Of a stretch of 64,000 nt of DNA, positions 1-9,251 are shown piece by piece; within the stretch, counting starts at the first letter, position 1; the number at the start of each line of letters is the position of its first letter. The notes under the pieces are model-generated. The model worked only from the letters and a program-made list of their open reading frames with translations, ran no database searches and was not told the origin of the DNA. Source of the stretch: Diphasiastrum complanatum (lineage: Eukaryota > Streptophyta > Lycopodiopsida > Lycopodiales > Lycopodiaceae); NCBI GenBank assembly GCA_029204225.1, contig CM055113.1, forward strand, positions 2,624,081-2,688,080. Reading direction: 5' to 3'. The position numbers and the translations under genes are program-made.

Positions 1-360
1 ACGTCCACCTCGTCCCACAAACCGGAAAGGTCGGACTGCACCATTGTGATGGAGAAAACTAGGGAAAAAATGCAGATGAAGCTAAAGCTAGAAGGATGGA
101 AAGCTGGAAAAAAAACAGCAGGGTTCACTGTTGGAGAGACGCTGAAAATGGGCGCAGGCATCGAAGGCAAGGCGAAGCAAATCAGATGCAAGGCAGGGCA
201 TTGCGTGGGCGAAGGGCGACGCAAGGCAGTGAAGGCAAGCAGGCAAAAACAGCAGCGAAGGCAGGGCAGGGCGCAAAAATATTTCAGAGAAGGTGCGAGG
301 GGGGCGGGTAGATTTAGGTCAAAAAAGACTTAAAAAAAGAATTAAATATTAATTATATTA
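1..360. other. Unassigned purine-rich DNA with a short open frame
   Basis: A 95-codon open frame on the + strand (46-333) encodes a Lys/Arg/Gly-rich peptide without any motif I recognise. Its composition follows the purine-rich strand bias (runs of GAA, GCA and AAA), so an open frame by chance is likely. No splice sites, Kozak context or family similarity support a gene. Confidence 0.15.
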
Positions 361-369
361 ATATATTGT

Positions 370-432
370 GGTACCGCGGTACCAGTATGGTCCCGCGGTA
401 CCGGGATCCGCGGTACCCAGTACCGCGGGACC
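370..432. repeat. Cluster of CCGCGG-centred palindromes
   Basis: Four related GGTACCGCGG/CCGCGGTACC units lie within 63 bp. The first, GGTACCGCGGTACC at 370-383, is a perfect 14-bp palindrome. The cluster sits in AT-rich DNA and is followed by a (TA)n run at about 435-455. It could be the end of an unidentified transposon or a decayed minisatellite; nothing else was found to pair with it. Confidence 0.5.
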
Positions 433-479
433 TATGATATATATATATATATCTATATATGAAAGTTGTCGTAAATAGT

Positions 480-1690
480 CTACCAACATAAGAATGCTCA
501 CATAATTTGACTAGCAAAGTTCAAAATGTAGATGTGCTAATATTTTGGGTGGAATTGCACATTCTTGTTTAGCATGGTAATGTTTAGTACATACTTCGAT
601 AGCCAATGTCAAACCTGATTCAATCCAGCAAATAGCATAAGGAGCTTTTTGATGTAGATGTCATCACAATTCAGCACGCACCATCAAAGGCTAGAAATAA
701 TCGCATCAAACCTAGGGAGTATTAGCATGTTATGTAAAGAGTTGTCAAAAAGTATCATCATAATGAGAGTACAACATACATTGCTCAAAGTCGAAAGAGC
801 TTTCTAGGTCAAGGTCCAAAAACACCTGAAGTTCATCTGCAACAAAACACAATAGAATATTAGCCGATAACTTTAGAGCTAACCAATGTAATGATACATA
901 GAAACATGAAGCTATCTTCCAATTGTGTTGCAGAGCACTAATTATTCAACAAATCACAAAAGTTAAAAAGATATGAAGGGCATTCCTTGATTTCCAAAGA
1001 TGAAGAACCATTTCACAGTCACATGTATAATAATTGTCATTATAATTTTCCACTTCCCACTTGGCCCATCTTTTATTCCTAAGAACCCAGTAAATCTACA
1101 ATTTGACTTTGTCTAGTAGTTGATTGACTTGTAATTTCTCTTTGTCAATTGACAAACTATTCAGTTTATTTTTTTCCTATTTTGGAGGCAGTTGAATATG
1201 ATCAACTTGGCATTTGTCGTCGAAGTAAGGCAGAAGGGACAGTAACTTTATTTCTAGATTTATAGAAACCATATGTGCAGTTAAATTGATGAATTTTATA
1301 GTTGTGAAAACTTTGGACAACTTGAGCTCCAGCAACCACTTTCAAAACTGCTGGAATCTAACTGCTTTCCAATCTACAAGCAGGAGCAACAGATCTTAAT
1401 TTGCTTTGAACATTCTTAGGAATTTTGGGAAGGTTGCTTGCTATTTTGGGGAATTCAGAAATCTTTGGCCTATTCTTGACTTCTGAAATCCAACATTTTT
1501 GGATAAGTTTATAAGAAAATTAGGCAGAAAATTGTTGATCCTTTAATGAATAGATTTTAGCACATATATTATGTTTGAATCTTATTCAAATGGTTATTGA
1601 CAAAGCATAATGCCAGTATTTGCTCAGAAGTCAAAATGTTGTCATCACTTACTTTGAAAATGCCCTTTTATCGTTAATTTTGGTTCGAGG
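480..1690. other. Intergenic AT-rich stretch without recognisable genes
   Basis: I see no open frame above 60 codons, no splice-bounded exon and no element end in this stretch. It is typical AT-rich plant intergenic DNA and probably holds repeats decayed past recognition. Confidence 0.4.
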
Positions 1691-2690
1691 TCCTTTAGGA
1701 GAGCACACTACCTTCCCTGCAAAAGGGCTACCTCCCTTTATTATTTGAATCCTGCTTTAGGGTTCCTCAGGCGACTACAAATAGGCCTTATGTACACTCA
1801 TTTGGTTGGTGTGACTCAAGTGTTCACTCTTTGAATATTCTTCCCACTTATAGCCCTTAAAGATGCCTCGTGGCTCCTATTTGAGTGGTGATGGAGACCT
1901 TTGTCTACATGAAACTCAAAAAGTATATTATGGCCACAGCAATATGCTTTGCACATTCAGAGAATGAGCTTAAGGCTCAACTTTTTGCCGTTCAAGATTA
2001 GCTTAGTGTTGGGATAACTTTCCAAGCTTCCTCCACTTCTTCAATTCTAGTGCCACCCCCAATTCCGACAAGTCTATCCTTTAGGTCCCTAGTTTCTATA
2101 TGCTTGTGACTTCCGGCAGATCGAATCCAGCTTTTCATGTATTTTGGATCGTGATTCAAAAATTGGTTAGCTATGTTGGAAATTTACTTTCCTATGTTTC
2201 CTAAGACTAATCATCGACGTATTCACTTTGTTTGGTTACATTTTGATGGCCGTATTGATACTAGGTGGCAAGTTTTTCATTGTGATCCTGCTCGTGAGAG
2301 GATGCAATAATGGTCTACTTTTTAAACTTAGCACAAGCTATGATTGATCCTAAGTGGATGGTTCAACAAGGAGATGTTTTTTGAGAATGTTTTGTAAATA
2401 GAAGACTTTGAGTTCTTAAATTGACCATGTTACGGAGCTCTCTTATTTGTTCACTAATCTTCATACTGAGGAGCACATTTCTCGATACACTGATAGCTTC
2501 TATGGTGCTCTAAATATTTTGCTTCTTTTTGTCCTACTTCCTTGTTTGACGCCACGTCCCTTGACACTACCTTACTATATAAGTACCATGAGTTTTCTTC
2601 TTCTATTTCTCGTCCTCCCCGATCTACTTTTTCTCATCCAAGTCGTTCCATCTCCTTTGTTGCTATCATGTTCCTTATTTTTCTCCTTCT
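1690..2690 (+). pseudogene. Gypsy-0: decayed Ty3/Gypsy LTR and gag (left half)
   Basis: About 1690-1860 resembles the LTR interior of Gypsy-D (GAGAGCACACTACCTT, then a CCTCCCTTTA block and TTTAGGGTTC). About 2150-2690 is a frameshifted gag. It can be read as a YFPMFPKTN-like stretch, then MIDPKWMVQQGDVF, then HVTELSYLFTNLHTEEHISRY, matching the same positions in Gypsy-C and Gypsy-D gag. Several stops and frameshifts make it non-functional. The gag breaks at 2690 and resumes at 18928, because Copia-A inserted here. It is the oldest layer of the nest. Confidence 0.75.
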
Positions 2691-2695
2691 GTTCC
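2691..2695. repeat. Target-site duplication GTTCC, left of Copia-A
   Basis: GTTCC directly precedes the TG of the left LTR and recurs at 18923-18927 directly after the right LTR. This defines the Copia-A insertion as a single event in the Gypsy-0 gag. Confidence 0.85.
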
Positions 2696-2779
2696 TGTAC
2701 GAAAGCAAGAGTCAAGTCACCAAGATCTAGTTATCAATCTCCACAAGAAACAAGAGAGAAGAGGCTGGGCGCCCAACTC

Positions 2780-2821
<42 letters not shown>

Positions 2822-3000
2822 CAGCAACAAGAGCAATGGAGAGCAATACTTAGGCAAACTGAAAAAATGTGACACAATAAGCCAATATGTACTCAGAACG
2901 TGACCAAAATTGGGTCCAACTGAACTTAAGACAAACTTAAGATGGCTTAAATAACTATATACCCATGGTTACACAAATCTCGCCCTTTTGGGTCAAAGTA
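2696..3000 (-). repeat. Copia-A 3' LTR (damaged)
   Basis: This aligns with the right LTR from TGTACGAAAGCAAG through a (GA)n tract (about 2780-2818) to GGGTCAAAGTA near 3000. Relative to the right LTR it lacks roughly 100 bp after CCAATATGTACTC, and it diverges beyond 3000, so the LTR start and polypurine tract are not clear. The large length difference between the two LTRs means they are old or were altered by recombination. Confidence 0.75.
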
Positions 3001-3054
3001 AGCAGAAAAACTGAAATCTTCACTATGTAATAAAACCACCACGTGGTATTAAAT

Positions 3055-3843
3055 TTAAAGCTTTTCATAAAGCTTCAAATCTGACTCTAGGCAACACCTT
3101 AGTGAAGAGGTCCGCAATATTATCCTCTGTAGGACAATACTCAAGTAAAATGTCGTCATCATGAAGTCTCTCCCGAACAAAGTGATAATGGATCTCGATG
3201 TGCTTCGTCCTCGAATGAAAAACGAGATTCCGTGCAATGGCAATAGCACTCTGACTATCACTCAAGATAAGAGTGGCTGAGGGTAGCCTTCTCAGCCATA
3301 AACACTCCGTTGTGGCTGAGAATATCGCTCTATATTCTGCCTCACTAGAAGTAGCAACAGTGGGCTGCTTTTTACTTGACCAAGAAATTGCAGAATTTCC
3401 ATAAAAAAAGCAATGTCACTTGTAGAGCGTCTAGTGTCTTGATCACCACCCCAATCTGAGTCACTAAAACCAACCAAACATGCATCATCACAAGCAGGAA
3501 AAACCAGTCCCTGACTTCTTGTTCCTTGAAAATATCGAAAGATCCTCTTCAACGCTTTCCAATGTGATGTCATCGGGGCATGCATGAATTGACTCACGAG
3601 TGAGACACTATAAGAAATGTCCGGTCTTGAATTACGTAGGTAAATGAGACGGCCAATAGCTTGACAATATAAAGTAGTATCAAATGGATCACCATCACCT
3701 TGACTACTTAATTTCAGGCCTGTCTCCATAGGTGTAACAACCAGCTTGTAATCTTCCATCTTGAACCGCTTCAAAATCTGCCCGTACAAATTCAAGACCA
3801 AGATAAAGTGCAATAGGCCTAAATCTAAGGTTTCAAAAACCAT
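3055..3843 (-). pseudogene. Copia-A reverse transcriptase C-terminus and RNase H
   Basis: Two overlapping - strand frames cover the Copia region after the RT palm. They include a RLIYLRNSRPDISYSV segment, FSDSDWGGDQDTRRST (the typical Copia YSDADWAG..RRSTSG block), and SAIAIARNLVFHSRTKHIEI leading to a LFTKVLPRVRFEAL end. The frame changes around 3290, and a HFVRERL region lies in a third frame. The usual TSGY of RRSTSGY reads TSDI. This is a non-functional remnant of a polyprotein domain that would degrade the RNA strand during cDNA synthesis. Confidence 0.85.
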
Positions 3844-3870
3844 ACCAAGATCAAGTATTACAGCATCAAT

Positions 3871-4947
3871 CTACTGCTCATTACTTTCCGTAATAATAAT
3901 ATTATCAACATAACGCAAAATAATGATGCTATAATCTGAAGTATGCTCGACATAACGAGTAGATTCGCTAGGACTATTAGTAAACCCACAATCACAAAAA
4001 TAGGCATGTACCTTTTGATACCACATCCTCAGGGCTTGCTTCAGTCCATAAAGTGACTTCTTGAGAAGACAAACTTTATCTTCTTGGCCTTCAACCAAAA
4101 AACCATCAGGTTGTTGAAGGTACACTTCCTCATTAAGATCACCATTGAGGAATGTTGTCTTTATGTCAAGTTGTCGTAAACGCCAACCAAAATGAGCATC
4201 CAAAGAGGTTACTACCCTCACGGTAGTCATCCGAGCAGTAAGAGAAAAAGTCTCCTCATAATCAATCCCCTTTTGCTGAGCATAGCCTTTGGCAACAAGC
4301 CTTGCCTTGTACCTTTCAATGGTACCATCTACCTTATACTTGATTTTGTATACCCATTTAGAACCAATTGCCTTCTTCCCATGAGGAAGATCAACAAGAA
4401 CCCAAATCTTGTTCTTCATGAGTGAGTCATACTCATCTTGCATCGCATCCTCCCAACATTTTACTCCCTTGGCCCGCTCATAGAAAACAGTTTCTTCCGC
4501 AACATCTCCATGAGATGTAAGAGCAAAATCTGAAAAATCAATATAGTCCACTAATTTTGTAGAGGCACGTGTCTTTCCATCATAAAATGAACTTACTTTG
4601 CTATCCCGCAAAGTCGACAACAGCCATCGTGAGACTGTTTTGGGCTGTCCAACAGCCATGTCTCTTCTTGCAATTTGCTGTCCAAGATCTTCCGACACTG
4701 CACTTGGCTGTCCAAGATCTTCCAAAACTGATCTTTGATGTCCAGCAATTCCTGCAGGCTGATTATGAGCAACAATGGGCGGTTCTTGATGAACATTAGG
4801 CTCTAAACTTGATGAGGTGTTGGGCAGTTCGAAACTGATTGATTGTTGCCCCTTATCTCCAGCAATAGAAGATGGTACCAAATCTGGAAAAACTTCAACA
4901 TTCACACTATGTGGACTTTCCCCCTTCAATATGTGAGTTGGGGCCAC
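3871..4947 (-). pseudogene. Copia-A reverse transcriptase core, catalytic Asp lost
   Basis: This 358-codon frame holds the linker from integrase and RVT_2-type RT. Landmarks are WVYKIKYKVDGTIERYKARL, LVAKGYAQQKGIDYEETF, QLDIKTTFLNGDL and VYLQQPDGF. The catalytic YVDD box reads RYVDNIIIT, so the second catalytic Asp is Asn (a G-to-A change in the coding strand). That alone should abolish polymerase activity. The usual QMDVKTAFLNG is also altered to QLDIKTTFLNG. The integrase C-terminal frame lies directly upstream. Confidence 0.9.
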
Positions 4948-4949
4948 AT

Positions 4950-6142
4950 CTATTTCTTCTTTTCATCAAAATGCACATCACGACTAACAATAATCTTGTT
5001 AGTGCTCAAATTGAACAACTTATAGCCTTTGCTTTCACTACTATAGCCAACAAGAATGCATTCAACTCCTTTATCCTCAAGCTTTGTACGAAGTTTATCC
5101 GGAACAAAAGCATAGCCGTACAACAAAAAATGCGAAAGTGAGAGATTGAAGGCTACTTTCCATACCAAACTTCATAAGGAGTTAATGCTTTCAATGCTTT
5201 AGTAGGACAACGATTGCTTATGTATGCTACCGTTCTAACCGCTTCAGCCCAAAACTTGTGAGGCAGCCCCTTTGCTTTGAGCATGCAACAGGCCATCTCC
5301 ATAAGTGTGCGATTCTTTCGCTTGACAACACCATTTTGTTGAGGCGTATAGGGAGTTGCCATTTGATGTAAAATTCCCTTCTCTCGAAGAAATGCACCGA
5401 ACGTATTCTTGAAGTATTCCCCTCCTCGATCGGTGCGTAGGGTCTTCAAAAAATGCCCAAACTGATTTTCCACCATTGCTAGAAAATCTTTGAAATGTTG
5501 AAAAACTTCAGATTTAGCCTTCATAGGATAGATCCATGTAAAACGGGAAAAGTCATCAATAAAAGTCACAAAATAGATGCACTTTCCAATAGATTTGGTC
5601 CTCATTGGACCACAAACATCACTATGAACCAAATCAAATTTATCAAGAACCCTTATAGTTCCATCAATTGGAAAAGGTTTCCTTTGAAACTTTCCAAGTA
5701 TGAACCCCTCGCATACATGCCCTTTTCGCTGCTCAATAGTAGGAAAATCTTTTACCATATTAAATGTCTTTAGCTTCTTCAAACTTGCAAAGTTGAGATG
5801 TCCAAACCTTGCATGCCACAATTCAGCCAACTCCAATGATTGTGATTTAGAAGCAACAAGACATATAGAGGGAATTTGTCGCTCATAGGTATCCATAATG
5901 AATAAGCCAGCATGCATTGTTCCCGAAACAATAATCAAGAGAGATCTTTTAGGATCCTTGACAAGACACTTATCTTCTTTGAACTCAACAACTAGTCCTT
6001 GCTTCAACATAGTTGAAACCGAAAGAAGATTCTTCTTAATTCCCATAACATAAAGCACATTCTTAATGTACTTTTCTTCACCATTAGGCAGAATGATGGC
6101 TACAATTCCAATTCCATGAATAGAATAAGATGCATTATCCAC
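4950..6142 (-). pseudogene. Copia-A GAG-pre-integrase and integrase, catalytic Glu lost
   Basis: From 6142 the frame reads a typical VLYVMGIKKNLLSVSTMLKQ block, then ELWHARFGHLNFASLKKL (the GAG_pre-integrase H..H region). The rve core follows with HSDVCGPM and TDRGGEY (the first two acidic residues) and a TPYTPQQNGVVKRKNR segment. In active Copia integrases the last block is NGVAERKNR; here the catalytic Glu is Lys. The C-terminal part (4950-5168, KLRTKLEDKGVECILVGYS, SRDVHFDE) is in another frame, so a frameshift lies near 5160. Confidence 0.9.
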
Positions 6143-6158
6143 ACATTGTATTTTGCAC

Positions 6159-6893
6159 TTATTCTAATTTAGTGAATGCTTCTTTGCAAGAAGTCATATG
6201 ACGAGTAGGACCACTATCAATCACCCACTCAATTGGCTGAAAATAAGCAACTTGCAAAACAGAATCTGAATTCCCTATAGATGTAGAAGTACTAGTAGAA
6301 GCAATATTAGACACAAAAGTATAGTCTTGGTTGAAGAGATCACCACTAGCTTCAAGCTCTTGCTCCAAAGTAGCAAGTGAAGCACTAGTATCAATTCCTT
6401 TACTCGCCTCTTTCGCAAGCTTCTTCTTACAATCCTTGATGAAGTGCCCATACTTCTTGCAATAATGGCACTTCCCTTTCTTCTTTTGAGTGTCGACATC
6501 TTGACCTCCAATGGGCTTTTGCTCAGGAGGCTTCTCCTTTCCTTTTGACTTGCCTTTCGTGAAGAAAGCTTGATCTTGTTGAGTGTCACCTGCAAAATTT
6601 TGCCTCGTTTGCTCCTCTTGAAAGCAGCCCAACAAGTTCATCAAAGGAGAGTTGATGTTCCCTAAGAGAGATACTCAAAGATGAAACAAATGGAAGATAA
6701 GAGGAAGGTAATGAGTTGAGAGTAATGGAAACAAATTGAGCATCCTCAACGATCTCATCAATATTGAGAAGCTCCTCACGAAGGTCCTTGATCTTCGTCA
6801 AATGATTGGTCACTTGATCCCCTTCTTGCATCTTCAACAAAGAAAGCTAATTTTTGAGATACACCACTCTTGCTGGATTTTTGACTCTATACA
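6159..6893 (-). pseudogene. Copia-A gag C-terminal half and protease active site
   Basis: Read on the - strand from 6893: RVKNPARVVYLKN, a stop, then LSLLKMQEGDQV and LNSLPSSYLPFVSSL (Copia gag UBN2 region). A single zinc knuckle follows, CHYCKKYGHFIKDC (C-x2-C-x4-H-x4-C). The frame then reaches WVIDSGPTRHMT, the aspartic protease active-site block (D-S-G). Frame changes occur near 6600 and 6150. The gag is cut by Copia-B exactly between TLYTMY and RVKNPARVV; the N-terminal half lies at 12078-12407. Confidence 0.88.
6889..6893. repeat. Target-site duplication ATACA, left of Copia-B
   Basis: ATACA lies directly left of TGTGAAAAG and is repeated at 12073-12077 directly after CTTTCTAACA. Removing Copia-B and one copy re-joins the Copia-A gag in frame. 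Confidence 0.92.
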
Positions 6894-6897
6894 TGTG

Positions 6898-6901
6898 AAA
6901 A
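6898..6901 (-). terminator. T4 run (Pol III-type terminator) after the tRNA-like module
   Basis: On the - strand TTTT lies about 22 nt downstream of the tRNA-like acceptor end and just before the LTR terminus. A similar T4 occurs in the 5' LTR at the same place (+ strand AAAA, about 11931-11934). T4 is sufficient as a Pol III terminator in many plant tRNA genes; function here is inferred. Confidence 0.4.
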
Positions 6902-6922
6902 GTTTTTACACTTGGTGTGTGT

Positions 6923-6993
6923 GGTCGGGCTAGGGATTGAACCTAGGACCTCCCCCATTCCGGTGGGGTGCTCTACCACTGAGCTACCCGTCC
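6923..6993 (-). ncRNA. tRNA-like sequence inside the Copia-B 3' LTR
   Basis: This 71-nt segment folds as a tRNA on paper: acceptor GGACGGG with CCCGACC (one mismatch), D stem GCTC/GAGC around AGTGGTA, an anticodon-like stem of C and G runs, and T arm CTAGG-TTCAATC-CCTAG. The A box TAGCTCAGTGG and B box GGTTCAATCC match the Pol III internal promoter consensus. The anticodon-like loop CCGGAAT lacks the universal U33, so it is probably not a working tRNA. It could be an internalised tRNA, a tRNA-derived SINE head, or an LTR-borne Pol III promoter. Confidence 0.7.
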
Positions 6994-7017
6994 ATTTGTG
7001 TTCCAAGAGTGTTGTGC

Positions 7018-7069
7018 AAGGGCTATAGCCTTGACACTTTCTAACACTCCCCCTCAAGGCATAGCCCTT
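7018..7069 (-). repeat. Inverted repeat spanning the Copia-B polypurine tract
   Basis: Arms AAGGGCTATAGCCTTGA (7018-7034) and TCAAGGCATAGCCCTT (7054-7069) are complementary except for one extra base. They flank the polypurine tract and the first bases of the 3' LTR, so the plus-strand priming site would sit in the loop of a hairpin. Confidence 0.7.
7047..7057 (-). other. Copia-B polypurine tract
   Basis: On the - strand TTGAGGGGGAG abuts TGTTAG of the 3' LTR. This is the standard plus-strand primer arrangement of plant Copia elements. Confidence 0.85.
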
Positions 7070-7499
7070 TTTAGCTACCGCCCGCCTAGACCACACCCAC
7101 AACCATGGCTATGATGATTTGCAAGACCCAGCTATGGAGTATCTTAACTCAAATGCTAGATCAACTATGAAAGCTTGAGAAACTTGGCTATGGAAAATAT
7201 CACACACAAGGAGAATTGCATAAGCACCTCACAAACTCAAAAGTCTCAAGAAGAAATGAATTGCTAGAGAGAGAGGAGGGCGTGGGTCCTCCAAATCCCT
7301 TGTGAGGCAAGCACCTCCTTTACATGCATGGAAAGTCTAGGTGTCAACCACAGGAGTGAGCTACTTGGCCAAGTGGGCCACTTGCACTAATTTACTTAAC
7401 TTACAAAAGGGGGTCTCATGCATTTAATTATAACATGCCCCATGAGTTATGTACAACTTAACTAATGCTTAGCCAAAGGGGTAAAATAGGCATTACTCT
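7070..7499 (-). other. Copia-B 3' non-coding region with a second PPT-like G tract
   Basis: About 430 bp separate the RNase H stop from the real polypurine tract. At its upstream end a G7 tract (+ strand C7 at 7506-7512) is followed on the - strand by TGTTGAAGAGTAATGCC, which looks like another PPT plus LTR start. The same 26-bp start, 23 of 26 bases identical, occurs at 19088-19113. The stretch has no open frame of note. Confidence 0.5.
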
Positions 7500-9251
7500 T
7501 CAACACCCCCCCTTAATGGCAATTTTATTCAAACTGACACCCAACAAAGTTCTGAACTTTTCAAACTTATCTTTACTAAGTGGTTTAGTAAAAATATCCG
7601 CTATCTGGTCGTTGGTGTCACAATAAACTAGCTCGATCTCCCCACTGTGCACTTTCTCTCGTATAAAATGTTGGTCCACCTCTATGTGTTTCGTCCGTGC
7701 ATGATAGACTGGATTCCTCGCAAGCTGAATGCAGCTTTGGTTATCACAATGTAACAATGTAGGTCTTACTTGAGTAATCTGCATGTCCTCAAGTAGACGG
7801 CGTAACCAAATGGCTTCACAGGCGGACCTCGTAGTCGCCCTGTACTCAGCTTCGGTAGATGATAGAGCAATAGTAGGCTACTTCTTACTGCACCATGATA
7901 TAGCCCTTGAACCTAGGCTGAAATAATAGCCTGTCGTCGATCTCCGATCGTCTCCATCACCTGCCCAATCAGAATCTGAATAACCCTCCAGTTGAAGGTC
8001 CCCGTCATCTATGTATCCAATCCCATAAGTCACTGTCCCTCTCACATATCGTAGGATCCGCTTGGCTGCCTTCCAATGTGCTTCGGTAGGCTTACTCATG
8101 AATTGACTTGCAATCCCAACCGCATAAGCAATATCTGGCCTGGTGGTAGTAAGGTAAATCAGGCTGCCCACTAACTGACGATAGAGCGTCTCATCTGCAA
8201 ATGCTGGACCATCATCTTTTGATGGCTTGTTGCTTGCATCCATGGGTGTGCTGATTGGTTTGCTTTCTTGCATGTTAAACCTCTTCAATAATTTCTGTGC
8301 ATACTTTGCCTGTGAGATAAAAAGACAACGCTTCCCTTTCCAAACTTCAACTCCTAGGCAATAGTGTAGCAAACCCAAATCTTTCATCTCAAACTCACTA
8401 GAAAGATTCTTCTTAACACAAGCAATAAGCTTCTTATTGCTTCCCGTGATGAGTAGATCATCCACATAGAGCACAACAACCACAAAGTCTTCTCCTTCCC
8501 TGAAGACATAAAGATTGCAATCAGACTTACTCTTCTCAAACCCTTGCCTTGCAAAGTACTCATCAATTCGGCTATACCAAGCCCTTGGCGCCTGTTCGAG
8601 CCCATACAAGGCTTTCCTAAGCCTGCAAACCAGATTCTCCTTGCTTGTTATTTCAAATCCCTGCGGTTGTTCCATGTAAACCTCCTCCTGTAGGTGCCCA
8701 TTAAGAAAGGCACTCTTGACATCCATTTGATGGACATCCCAATCAAAATATGAGGCTATAGCCAAAACAGTCCTGATAGATGTCATCTTAGCAACAGGTG
8801 CGAATGTCTCATCATAGTCTAGCCCCTCTTGCTGAGCATAGCCTTTCGCCACCAACCTTGCCTTGTACTTGTCCACTGTTCCATTGGCATGAAACTTGGT
8901 CTTATAGACCCACATGCAACCTATTGGTTGCTTCCCTTCTGGCAATGTAGTGAGCTCCCATGTATCATTCTTGACACTGGAGTCGTACTCCTCTTGCATG
9001 GCATGTTGCCATACCTTTTCCTTCACGGCTTCGTGAAAGAACTGTGGCTCATCTGCATTTAGAATAGTGGACATAAGAGCAAAGTTAGTCTCTTGTCTCT
9101 CATGAGACCTAAGAGATCTTCTGACACCCTGTTCACTGCTCTCTCCTTCTTCCATCATTTGACCTTCTTTGATTGTTTCCCAATACCACCTAGGTAGCTT
9201 CTTCCTAGCAGTAGGTGATGTGGATGGTGACCACGTATCCCATGGTACTGT
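7500..9251 (-). pseudogene. Copia-B reverse transcriptase and RNase H (two stops in one frame)
   Basis: One - strand frame runs from about 9251 to 7500. Landmarks are VYKTKFHANGTVDKYKARL, AKGYAQQEGLDYDETFAPVA, QMDVKSAFLNGHL, YMEQPQGF, VLYVDDLLITG (catalytic YVDD intact), TRPDIAYAVG, YSDSDWAGD with RRSTTGY, SSTEAEY, HCDNQSC, ARTKHIEV and ADIFTKPLSKDKFEKFR. It is interrupted by TAG at 7878-7880, where the family has SKKQPTIALS, so CAG became TAG. Only this stop and the TAA near 9252 break the frame between the integrase C-terminus and the end. Confidence 0.9.

Larger units (their letters stand above)
6894..7046 (-). repeat. Copia-B 3' LTR (153 bp)
   Basis: On the - strand it runs from TGTTAGAAAGTGTC to TTTTCACA. 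It differs from the 5' LTR by a few substitutions and by 7 bp present here and missing there. It contains a full-length tRNA-like module (6923-6993). At about 150 bp the LTR is unusually short for a coding Copia element. Confidence 0.92.

Noticed and set aside
1-333. Small basic protein gene at the window start
   Set aside because: Composition is explained by strand-biased purines; three overlapping frames are open and no homology is evident.
2780-2818. CRISPR-like or regulatory repeat
   Set aside because: A plain (GA)n microsatellite inside the Copia-A LTR, repeated at 18582-18619 in its partner.
6923-6993. Functional tRNA gene
   Set aside because: The anticodon-like loop lacks U33, the stem has a mismatch, and the sequence is part of both LTRs. 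I call it tRNA-like only.
6887-7102. 71-codon - strand frame across the LTR (GSSVVEHPTGMGEVLGSIP)
   Set aside because: It is translation of the tRNA-like sequence, a well-known false ORF; no protein is meant.
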